Of a stretch of 29,071 nucleotides of DNA, positions 1-7,324 are shown one piece after another. Under the pieces are notes generated by a model. It saw nothing but the letters and a program-made list of their open reading frames with translations. It was not told the DNA's origin and made no database searches. A program made the translations under genes and the position numbers. This DNA comes from a virus. The stretch's first letter is position 1. Every line of letters begins with the position of its first letter. The DNA lies in IMG/VR virus record IMGVR_UViG_3300032829_000032, positions 1 to 29,071 of that record; one strand, 5' to 3'.

Positions 1-1
1 T

Positions 2-3000
2 GGAACAAATAATGAAATAAAATATTTAGTTAATGTTGAAACTGATAAAAAATCGAACACAGCTAATTGTGTAATCCACGAACCAGGAAAATCTAAAAGA
101 TTAGTACAAATTCAATATACTCCATTTATTTTTATTAAAGATTTAAAGAAATATAATATAAAATTATATAATGGAGATAAAGCATTATTAAATGCTAAAA
201 TGGGTGTTTATGGTATTTCAATAAAGCCTTTAAAGACAGGAAAACAAGAAAGATTAGAAAATGGATATAAATATATTGTTGAAAGTAATAAATCATTAAA
301 TTCAATTTTTGATTTTTTTAAAGATAGTAATTTTGATTTCTTCGAAAAGAAATTAGATCATAAAGGTAGACCAGTTAAAGATCATAAAGGTAAATTTATT
401 TACCCTAATAGTGATTTATGCTATTATGTTACAACAAATGAACAATTTTTTATATCAAAAAGAACAAGATTATTTAAAGGTTTTGATGAATATAAAAATG
501 TACATAAAATGTCTTTTGATATTGAAACAACTGGTTTAAAATATCAAATACATAGATTGATTTCTATTGGTATAAAAGATAATAGAGGATTTCAAATAAT
601 ATTAGAACCTGAAAAAGAAAATGATGATGAATCTGAAATTAAATTAATACAAGAATTTTTTTATTATATTGATAAGATAAAACCTGCAATTATATTAGGA
701 CATAATATTGAAGGTTTTGACTTTGATTTTATTATTGGTAGAGCAAAAAAATTAAATTTAGATTTAGCATTAATAAAAACAACATTAAATGAAAATAGAT
801 CTTTATATAGAAAAAATGCAACAGTAAAACTTGGAAATACTGCTGAAAAATATACAGCTACTGAAATGTGGGGATATTCTATTGTTGACACATTACATGC
901 AGCAAAGAAAACAGCTGCTTTAAACACTGAAATAAAAAATACTAAATTAAAATATATTATTAAATATGAAGGTTTAGCTAAAGATAATCGTACATATATT
1001 GATGGAAGTAATGGTAATATTGGCAAATTTTGGAATGAAAATAAAAATTTTGTTATAAGTGATATAAATGAATATATACAAATTCCTGAAGAATATCAAG
1101 ATATTTCAAATAAATTAATATTATTACAAAATAATAAAAATAAAATTTCTGATGAAGAATATAATAATTATAGAAAACAATTATTAAATAATAAAAAATT
1201 TATTGAATGGTTTAGAAATAATGCTATTCCAAAAAAAATGCTAAAATTTATAAAAGGAAAAGATCTTGTTAAGCAATATTTATTAGATGATTTATGGGAA
1301 ACTGAACAAGTAGATGAATTATATAATCAATCAGCATTTTTATTAGCTAAAATTATACCTGAAACATATACACGTGTTTGTACAATGGGTACTGCTGCAA
1401 TATGGAATTTAATATTAACAGCTTGGAGTTATGAAAATGGAATAGCTATTCCATATAAAGTAAAAAAAGAAGATTTTTCAGGCGGTTTAGCACGTTGTTA
1501 TAAAAAAGGATATTCAAAAAAATTAGTTAAAATTGATTATGCTTCACTATATCCAATGATTCAATTAACAGAGGATGTATTTCCAATTTTTGATATAACT
1601 GGTGTTATAAAGAAAATTTTAATATATTTAACAACAACACGTAATATATATAAAAAATTAGCTAATGGTGATGAATTAAATAATGAAGAAATTTCATTAT
1701 TAAAAGAAATTGATCATGAAACATATGAAAAATATATAAATAAAACTATAAAGCCTGAAGAATGGAATTTATTTAAAGTTAAACAATTACCCATTAAAAT
1801 TTTAAATAATTCATTATTTGGAGCATTAGGATCAGGAATTTCATTTAATTGGTCAGATAATGTATGTGCAGCACGTATTACTTGTACAGGTCGTTTACAT
1901 TTAAGACATGCTATTTCATGGTTTAAAAAATATAATTGTGATCCATTACTTGCTGTAACTGATGGTATAAATTTTTCAATACCTGAAAAAACAAATATTA
2001 AAGTAAATAATAATATTGAAGAAATAATACAAAATGAAGAAATATCTATCGATGAAGCTTGGCAATATAAAAATAAAAAAGGAATTTCAGCATTAATTGA
2101 AAAATATAATGAAGAAATAAAAATATTTAATGAATCATTAGGAAAACAAAATTTTATATCTTTAGATGATGATGGTAGATTTATATCTTGTTTAAATCTT
2201 TCTCGTATTAATTATGCACTTTTATATGAAAAAAAGAATAAAAAAACAGGATTAATGGAAGAAAAAATCAAATTAACTGGTAATAGTATTAAATCAAAAA
2301 CAATGCCTGAATATATAGAAGATTTTGTTGATAAAGGTATGAAAATGATTTTAAATGGTGATGGATTTGGTTTTGTTGAATATTATTATAATTATGCTGA
2401 AGATATTTTTTATAAAAGAATTCCATTAAAAAAAATAGCTAGTAAAAGTAAAATTAAAACAACAATTAAAAATTATTTAAATAGGGGTAAGGATAAAAAT
2501 GGAAGGCTTAAAGGTAAACAAGCATATATGGAATTATTAATTGAAGAAAGAAATAATATTGCTAAAGAATTATTTAAAGAAAATTTTGATAAAATAATAG
2601 AAAAAAATAATATTAAAGATAAAACAATAAATGATTTTACATTAGATGAAATATATAGTTATGTTTCAGATATGATGCCATTAGAACCTGAACTTGATAC
2701 AATGTGTTATTATATTAATATTGGAAGTAAAAAAAGTGATGGAGATTCTAAATTAATTGAAGATAAAATAACTGGTAAAAAGAAATATGCATCTAAATTA
2801 ATATCAAATAAAGATATTGAAGAAAATCCTAATTTAACAGGTGAATATAATGTTGTTAAATATATGGATGCATTTAATAAAAAAGTTAAAATATATCTTG
2901 AAGGCTTTGATCCTGAAATAAGAGGACAAATATTAGTACAAATAATTAGAAAAAAAATAAAAGATACTAATGGAAATAAGATTGAAAAAATGGATTTTAT

Positions 3001-3658
3001 TAGAAATTATTTTACAAAGGATCAATTAGAATTAAAAAATTTTATACATGATGATTATGATTTATCAATGAAATTAGAACCAAAAGAAGTAATATTTTGG
3101 AATAATTATGGCTTTAATCCAGATAAAATTTGGAATGGATACTCAATTTATGATGATGATAAATTATATCTCGAAATATATCAACATGCATTAGATTATA
3201 TTAATAATTTAATGAAAAATTCAGGAAAAAAAGAAGTTAAATCAGTTAATGATAATATAGAAAAGGGTGATTACATATTATACAAACATAAATTTAAATA
3301 TAGCTTAGGATATAATAATGGACAATTTATTGAAATAATTAGAGAAAATATTGATATTCCCAAATCAGATATTGAAATTGAATTTGAAAAACAAAGCTTA
3401 TTAAATGAAGAAAAATTGAAAAGAGCTAAAATGGACGAATCTGATGAATTAAATGATAAAGAAAAAAATATTGATATTAATGAATTATTTGAAGAATTTA
3501 AAAAAGAATTTAAAATTCCAGCTAAATTTACAATAGATGATGTAAATAAAATTGAAAAAGCTAAACAAGCTTTTGAAGATTTTGTTAATGATAGTATTGA
3601 TTATGATGATGAAGAAGATGAAATTGATGAAGAAGAAATTTATTATGATTTTGCTTAA
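2..3658 (+). CDS. Family B DNA polymerase (T4 gp43-like), 5'-truncated by the window edge
   Basis: Replicative DNA polymerase with 3'-5' proofreading. The frame is open from base 2, and the residues before the first ATG (200) continue the polymerase N-terminal domain (IQYTPFIFIKDL), so the true start is upstream; at least 1218 aa are present. Exo I is DIETTGL (D codon at 518), Exo II is GHNIEGFDFDF (near 700), and Exo III is probably FVISD (near 1050) with Phe in place of Tyr. FSGG precedes motif A, DYASLYPMIQ (Asp codon 1535). Motif B is KILNNSLFGALG (near 1795). Motif C is VTDG (Asp codon 1961) where most relatives have DTDS: the metal-binding second Asp is kept and the first is lost. It is longer than T4 gp43 (about 900 aa), with an acidic C-terminal tail ending YYDFA that might bind a sliding clamp (inference). 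Family assignment is secure. Confidence 0.95.
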   Translation, partial: GTNNEIKYLVNVETDKKSNTANCVIHEPGKSKRLVQIQYTPFIFIKDLKKYNIKLYNGDKALLNAKMGVYGISIKPLKTGKQERLENGYKYIVESNKSLNSIFDFFKDSNFDFFEKKLDHKGRPVKDHKGKFIYPNSDLCYYVTTNEQFFISKRTRLFKGFDEYKNVHKMSFDIETTGLKYQIHRLISIGIKDNRGFQIILEPEKENDDESEIKLIQEFFYYIDKIKPAIILGHNIEGFDFDFIIGRAKKLNLDLALIKTTLNENRSLYRKNATVKLGNTAEKYTATEMWGYSIVDTLHAAKKTAALNTEIKNTKLKYIIKYEGLAKDNRTYIDGSNGNIGKFWNENKNFVISDINEYIQIPEEYQDISNKLILLQNNKNKISDEEYNNYRKQLLNNKKFIEWFRNNAIPKKMLKFIKGKDLVKQYLLDDLWETEQVDELYNQSAFLLAKIIPETYTRVCTMGTAAIWNLILTAWSYENGIAIPYKVKKEDFSGGLARCYKKGYSKKLVKIDYASLYPMIQLTEDVFPIFDITGVIKKILIYLTTTRNIYKKLANGDELNNEEISLLKEIDHETYEKYINKTIKPEEWNLFKVKQLPIKILNNSLFGALGSGISFNWSDNVCAARITCTGRLHLRHAISWFKKYNCDPLLAVTDGINFSIPEKTNIKVNNNIEEIIQNEEISIDEAWQYKNKKGISALIEKYNEEIKIFNESLGKQNFISLDDDGRFISCLNLSRINYALLYEKKNKKTGLMEEKIKLTGNSIKSKTMPEYIEDFVDKGMKMILNGDGFGFVEYYYNYAEDIFYKRIPLKKIASKSKIKTTIKNYLNRGKDKNGRLKGKQAYMELLIEERNNIAKELFKENFDKIIEKNNIKDKTINDFTLDEIYSYVSDMMPLEPELDTMCYYINIGSKKSDGDSKLIEDKITGKKKYASKLISNKDIEENPNLTGEYNVVKYMDAFNKKVKIYLEGFDPEIRGQILVQIIRKKIKDTNGNKIEKMDFIRNYFTKDQLELKNFIHDDYDLSMKLEPKEVIFWNNYGFNPDKIWNGYSIYDDDKLYLEIYQHALDYINNLMKNSGKKEVKSVNDNIEKGDYILYKHKFKYSLGYNNGQFIEIIRENIDIPKSDIEIEFEKQSLLNEEKLKRAKMDESDELNDKEKNIDINELFEEFKKEFKIPAKFTIDDVNKIEKAKQAFEDFVNDSIDYDDEEDEIDEEEIYYDFA

Positions 3659-3694
3659 TTATTAAATAAAATATTTTAATCATTATAATTATTA

Positions 3695-3704
3695 ACTATT
3701 TATA
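3695..3704 (+). promoter_or_regulatory. Late-promoter-like motif ACTATTTATA
   Basis: Exact ACTATTTATA in the short gap after the polymerase gene, 18 nt before the ATG at 3723. One of ten intergenic copies on the plus strand. Its role as a phage promoter is inferred from this recurring position. Confidence 0.6.
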
Positions 3705-3722
3705 GTAAATAAATAATTTAAT

Positions 3723-4409
3723 ATGAATAGTAATATTATAAAAAAATTAGTAAATGAAATTATTGATTCAAATGATAATTTAATTGGATCAGATAATATT
3801 CCTAGTACTGGAAGTGATTTAGAATCAGCTGGAATTGGTACAAGTGACTCAAACGTTTTTAAAGGACATCAAAATTATAGAAACAACTATGCTAGTATAT
3901 TGGGTTTCAGTGTTTTAGAACAAGAAAAGAATAATGATGAAAAAGTTATTGATGAAGATAAAATAATTAATAATGATAATTATAAAGCTTTAAAATTTAC
4001 ACAATCTGATCCAAATTTAGGTGATATTGAAATGAGAATTTTACCAATTATTAGTCAAAATAAAGTTTTAATTGAAAAAAATCATTGGTTACCAGCAGAT
4101 AAAAATGGCAAAAGAATTATTAAAACAGGTAAAAAATTTTTTAATTTATCTGAATATAATGATTTAATTAAAAAATTTAGAAGTTTAAAAAATGTTAAAG
4201 AAATAGATATTGATAAAGAACGTTATAAAAATGAATCATTAGATGAAGATAAAATATCTGATAAAAAAGATGATGATAAATCTATAAATAAAAAAAAGAC
4301 TAATAATGACATTTTAGATAAAAAAATTGGAAATATTGCTGATTTATTAAATAAAAAATTTAATAAAGATCAATTAAATAAATTAGTTAATTTATTAGAA
4401 ATTAAATAA
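3723..4409 (+). CDS. Acidic hypothetical protein, 228 aa
   Basis: I do not recognise this protein. It begins with a helical stretch (NIIKKLVNEIID), then a Ser/Gly/Asp-rich linker (GSDNIPSTGSDLESAG). A more structured core around residues 85-155 contains SDPNLGDIEMRILPII and NHWLPADKNGKRIIKTGKKF. A long Lys/Asp-rich linker follows, and then a C-terminal amphipathic helix (IADLLNKKFNKDQLNKLVNLL). There is no signal peptide or membrane segment. It has its own late-type motif, and the Nudix gene starts 18 nt after its stop, so the two are probably co-transcribed. A minor virion or head-associated protein is possible but unproven. Confidence 0.8.
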   Translation: MNSNIIKKLVNEIIDSNDNLIGSDNIPSTGSDLESAGIGTSDSNVFKGHQNYRNNYASILGFSVLEQEKNNDEKVIDEDKIINNDNYKALKFTQSDPNLGDIEMRILPIISQNKVLIEKNHWLPADKNGKRIIKTGKKFFNLSEYNDLIKKFRSLKNVKEIDIDKERYKNESLDEDKISDKKDDDKSINKKKTNNDILDKKIGNIADLLNKKFNKDQLNKLVNLLEIK

Positions 4410-4427
4410 TATTATAAAATATTTATT

Positions 4428-5231
4428 ATGAATTCAGAACTTTACGGAAAAGAATATATTATTCCTGAAAATATATTAAGTAATATTAATAAAGCATTAA
4501 TTCAATTTCCAAATGATAATGGTATTAAAAGAGCTAAATATTTATTAAATAATAAAAAAATTAGTTATAGTAATTTAAAAAGAATTAAAAATTTTTTTGA
4601 CTATAATACTGAAAAAACATCTCAATATTTATTATATGGCGGAGATGAAATGAAATCTTGGGTTGAAAAATTATTAAATTCAGAAAGACAAAGTGCTGAT
4701 AACACTAAAGAAATAAAAAAAGATTTAAATATTGATATCGATAAAGGTGATATTAATACTAATTTTAATGCTAAAGAAACAATAAAAGAAGAAAATGAAA
4801 ATTTTAATATTATAATAAATTCTGAAGAAAAAGATAATGCAATAGCACTTATTTTTAATAATGATAAAAAAATATTATTATTAAAAAGAAATCCAAATAT
4901 AGAATGGTATCCTAATAAATGGAGTTTAGTTGGCGGTGGTATTGAAGTTGGCGAAACACCTGAATTTAGTGTAAAAAGAGAAATTTATGAAGAAACCGGT
5001 TTAAAAATTGAAAATTTAATTCAAAAATTTATAATTGAAAGAAATAAGAAATCTAAAAATATTAAAGAATATGTATTTGTTGGAAAATTTAATGGCAATG
5101 AAGATGAAATTAAATTAAATACAAATGAAAATATAAATTATGGATTTTTTAGTTATAATGAAATAAAATTTTTAGATACTGTTCCAAATTTAATTGATTA
5201 TATAGATATTGCAATAAAAGATTATAGTTAA
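4428..5231 (+). CDS. Nudix hydrolase domain protein with an N-terminal helical domain
   Basis: Two-part protein of 267 aa. Residues 137-260 are a Nudix hydrolase with a complete Nudix box (G170-x5-E176-x7-REIYEETGL, residues 184-192), so catalysis on a nucleoside diphosphate-linked substrate is expected; the substrate cannot be read from sequence. Residues 1-90 form a separate helical domain (IKRAKYLLNNKKISYSNLKR, then GGDEMKSWVEKLLNSER), followed by a charged linker. Stand-alone Nudix enzymes are usually about 130-180 aa, so the N-terminal part is an added module that may attach the enzyme to a phage structure (inference). It follows 3723 at 18 nt with no promoter motif between, suggesting one transcript. 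Confidence 0.9.
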   Translation: MNSELYGKEYIIPENILSNINKALIQFPNDNGIKRAKYLLNNKKISYSNLKRIKNFFDYNTEKTSQYLLYGGDEMKSWVEKLLNSERQSADNTKEIKKDLNIDIDKGDINTNFNAKETIKEENENFNIIINSEEKDNAIALIFNNDKKILLLKRNPNIEWYPNKWSLVGGGIEVGETPEFSVKREIYEETGLKIENLIQKFIIERNKKSKNIKEYVFVGKFNGNEDEIKLNTNENINYGFFSYNEIKFLDTVPNLIDYIDIAIKDYS

Positions 5232-5234
5232 TTA

Positions 5235-5244
5235 AGTATTTATA
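5235..5244 (+). promoter_or_regulatory. Late-promoter-like motif AGTATTTATA
   Basis: One-base variant of ACTATTTATA, starting 4 nt after the Nudix stop codon. It lies 5 nt before the Cas12a-repeat-like hairpin and 60 nt before the ATG at 5305. If it works like the others, the hairpin would lie at or near the 5' end of the transcript. Confidence 0.5.
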
Positions 5245-5249
5245 TAAAA

Positions 5250-5268
5250 AAATTCTACTATTGTAGAT
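5250..5268 (+). repeat. Solitary Cas12a-repeat-like hairpin (copy 1)
   Basis: AAATTCTACTATTGTAGAT: a 5-bp stem TCTAC/GTAGA (5254-5258 with 5263-5267), loop TATT, terminal T. It differs by one base from the AATTTCTACT(N)3GTAGAT core of type V-A (Cas12a) direct repeats. There is no second repeat at CRISPR spacing, the flanks are almost pure A/T, and no U-tract follows, so it is neither an array nor a normal terminator. A related hairpin is at 12846-12864. The sequence match is seen directly; the biological role is inference. Confidence 0.6.
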
Positions 5269-5304
5269 TAAAAAATAAATAATAAATAAATTTAATAAAA
5301 TTTA

Positions 5305-5547
5305 ATGATGAGTAAACTAGAAACAAGCGGTATTATATATCGTAATGAAGAAATCGTAAAAAATATTTACGGTACAGGTAATGAATATAATGAATCAAAT
5401 AAAAATGCATTATCTGATGGTGATGATAAAGGAAGAGGTGAATTAAACAATAGTGTGGGTACATTAACTGATATTAAAACAAGAAATTCTTTATTAACAA
5501 AAAATAAATATAAAACAGGTTCAGAATATAATGAATCAAATGATTAA
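5305..5547 (+). CDS. Small protein with two copies of a TGxEYNESN motif, 80 aa
   Basis: Not recognised. The protein carries YGTGNEYNESNK near residue 42-54 and YKTGSEYNESND at the very C-terminus, a duplicated Asn/Glu-rich motif. The first two codons are both ATG (5305 and 5308), so the start is uncertain by one residue. It is hydrophilic with no membrane segment. It has an unusually long leader for this genome: about 60 nt from the AGTATTTATA motif, holding the Cas12a-repeat-like hairpin. The next gene starts 21 nt downstream without its own motif. A small virion-associated protein is possible. Confidence 0.7.
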   Translation: MMSKLETSGIIYRNEEIVKNIYGTGNEYNESNKNALSDGDDKGRGELNNSVGTLTDIKTRNSLLTKNKYKTGSEYNESND

Positions 5548-5568
5548 ATAAATATTTTAATTTTTTTA

Positions 5569-6390
5569 ATGTTCCAACTTAAAGAAGATATTATATTAAA
5601 AGAAAATATTAAAGATTTTCGTGCATTATTACTTGAAGCCCCAAGTCAAGTGGATATTATTGATGCTATAAAAAATAAAAAAGTAATGTACATATATTAT
5701 GCGGGTGATACTACCATATCAAAGGGTTTTAGAACCATAGAAATTTATGCTTATGGTATTACAAATCCAGGAAATATAGTAATTAGAGCATTTCAACAAG
5801 CTGGAGCTAGTGATAGTAATAAGGGTTTAAGAAGACCAGTAAGACCAGATCGTGATGCTCTACCACAATGGCGTTTATTTATTGTTAAAAATATAACTTC
5901 TATGCTACCTACAGGTAAACATTTTTTAACATCTCCGGGTAAAATTCGTCCAAAATATAATCCAAATGATAAGCAGATGAAAGAAATTATATTTGCTATT
6001 CAACCGACAGAAGCAGGTGAAATTAAATTTATTGGAAGAGACTCAATAAATATGCCAGATGTAACGCAACAACAAGTACCTACAAAAGATAAAGAAAAAA
6101 TTGGAATTGAAGCAAAAAAAAGAAAAGAATTAACAAAACAAGAAATTATTGATTTATATGATTTAGCTAGAAATTATTATAAAAAATCAACAAAAGATTT
6201 TATTGTTATATATAAAGATAATGATTTTAAATTAGATTATGAAAAAAATAGGAATAAGTATGATCCGAAAGATATATTAGGAAATTTAAGAGAATTATTT
6301 GTTAAAATAACTGGTCAGGAAGGATTTAAATTATCTAATAAATGGATAGAAGATCAAAGAAATAATTTTAAAAAAAATTTAAAAAAATAA
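5569..6390 (+). CDS. WYL-like domain phage protein
   Basis: Protein of 273 aa. Residues 28-120 have the pattern of a WYL-type beta-barrel: VDIIDAIKNKKVMYIYYAG, GFRTIEIYAYGI, GNIVIRAFQQAG and LPQWRLFIVKNITSM. WYL domains are ligand-binding modules of bacterial transcription regulators. Here there is no helix-turn-helix domain in front, so a regulator role is not supported. The C-terminal 100 residues are charged and helical (KKRKELTKQEIIDLYDLARN). Codon use is a little less AT-biased at the 5' end. It shares a probable transcript with the 80-aa gene 21 nt upstream. Confident as a gene, moderate for the fold. Confidence 0.8.
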   Translation: MFQLKEDIILKENIKDFRALLLEAPSQVDIIDAIKNKKVMYIYYAGDTTISKGFRTIEIYAYGITNPGNIVIRAFQQAGASDSNKGLRRPVRPDRDALPQWRLFIVKNITSMLPTGKHFLTSPGKIRPKYNPNDKQMKEIIFAIQPTEAGEIKFIGRDSINMPDVTQQQVPTKDKEKIGIEAKKRKELTKQEIIDLYDLARNYYKKSTKDFIVIYKDNDFKLDYEKNRNKYDPKDILGNLRELFVKITGQEGFKLSNKWIEDQRNNFKKNLKK

Positions 6391-6409
6391 TATTTTTTAA
6401 ATAAAATAT

Positions 6410-6419
6410 ACTATTTATA
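6410..6419 (+). promoter_or_regulatory. Late-promoter-like motif ACTATTTATA
   Basis: Exact motif 22 nt before the ATG at 6442, in the gap after the WYL-like gene. Confidence 0.6.
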
Positions 6420-6441
6420 AAAAATAATAAAATTTTATAAA

Positions 6442-7215
6442 ATGAAAACTCTTAATTTAGATAAGTTAAAAGAAGAAATAAGTAATTCTAAACAACAAAA
6501 TAATCAAGCAGTACAGCCTAAAGATTTGTTTTTACATGGTATTATGGAAGCATGGAAAACTGGTAGACCAAATCAAGCAACAAATATAATAAAAAATGTT
6601 GATTATAAAACAGAAATAAAACAATCACAAAAAGGTGGTCCTGTATTAGGTAGTGATAAAACATTAAATCCTGATATAATGCAACATGTTATAAATGAAT
6701 CTGAAAATAGTACATCTTTTAATAATATTAATGAAGTTAATACAGCACAACAAAATAATAATTTAAAATTATCTGTTAATAAATTAAATGAAAATGTTGA
6801 TAGAGATGAATTATTAGATGCTGAACAAGATAGAAGAATAAGAGAATATAAAAAAATATATCAAAATTATCCTGGTTTACCAAATGCTTGGTTGCCACCA
6901 GAAAATAAAAATTTAAATGAAAATAATGCTTCATATAAGAATAACATGCAAGAATCAATGCCAACAATGATAAATGAAGAAGTAATAAATGGCATTGAGC
7001 AAAGAATTTTTAATAATATTAATGAAAATTTAGTTTTTGAACTTAAAGATGTACTAAAAAATACTATTATTGAATTATATACTATTGATAAAATTAAGAA
7101 TACATTACTTGAAAATACTGAAATTACTAAAAAAATTATAAATGATAATAAACAAATAATAAAACAAATAATTATTGAAACAATAAAAGAATTACAAAAT
7201 AAATCTAAAAAATAA
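6442..7215 (+). CDS. Hypothetical protein with helical C-terminus, 257 aa
   Basis: Not recognised. The N-terminal part has a conserved-looking stretch (VQPKDLFLHGIMEAWKTGRP), the middle is Asn-rich and probably disordered, and a basic/acidic patch (DAEQDRRIREYKKIYQNYPG) precedes NAWLPPENK. Residues 175-257 are predicted long amphipathic helices rich in Ile/Asn/Glu/Lys. The gene has its own late-type motif and is closed by a strong terminator 31 nt after the stop, so it is a single-gene transcription unit. A structural or assembly role is plausible from position only. Confidence 0.75.
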   Translation: MKTLNLDKLKEEISNSKQQNNQAVQPKDLFLHGIMEAWKTGRPNQATNIIKNVDYKTEIKQSQKGGPVLGSDKTLNPDIMQHVINESENSTSFNNINEVNTAQQNNNLKLSVNKLNENVDRDELLDAEQDRRIREYKKIYQNYPGLPNAWLPPENKNLNENNASYKNNMQESMPTMINEEVINGIEQRIFNNINENLVFELKDVLKNTIIELYTIDKIKNTLLENTEITKKIINDNKQIIKQIIIETIKELQNKSKK

Positions 7216-7246
7216 TTTGTAATTTTATATTATAATTTATATATTT

Positions 7247-7278
7247 AAATCCTGAATTTTAAAAATTTAGGATTTTTT
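7247..7278 (+). terminator. Factor-independent terminator after 7215
   Basis: AAATCCT (7247-7253) pairs with AGGATTT (7269-7275), extended inward by A/T pairs, followed by a T-run (7273-7278). Separates the 6442 and 7325 genes. Confidence 0.8.
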
Positions 7279-7295
7279 ATTTAATGAGTTTATTA

Positions 7296-7305
7296 ACTAT
7301 TTATA
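7296..7305 (+). promoter_or_regulatory. Late-promoter-like motif ACTATTTATA
   Basis: Exact motif 19 nt before the ATG at 7325, just after the terminator at 7247-7278, so the downstream gene needs a new promoter here. Confidence 0.65.
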
Positions 7306-7324
7306 TTAAAATATAATTTTTATT

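Noticed and set aside
200-202. ATG at 200 as the polymerase start
   Set aside because: The frame is open back to base 2, and the encoded residues upstream (QIQYTPFIFIKDLKKY) belong to the polymerase N-terminal domain.
664-1026. Minus-strand frame of 120 codons inside the polymerase gene
   Set aside because: Lies wholly within a well-supported gene on the other strand; composition is that of an antisense shadow. The same holds for minus-strand frames at 6776-6967, 12893-13090, 14194-14442 and 14985-15194.
3695-3704. ACTATTTATA motifs as T4-type late promoters (TATAAATA) on the minus strand
   Set aside because: In that orientation they would transcribe away from the genes they precede; every copy sits before a plus-strand gene.
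5569-6390. WYL transcription regulator
   Set aside because: No DNA-binding domain accompanies the WYL-like segment, and the gene sits among probable late genes.
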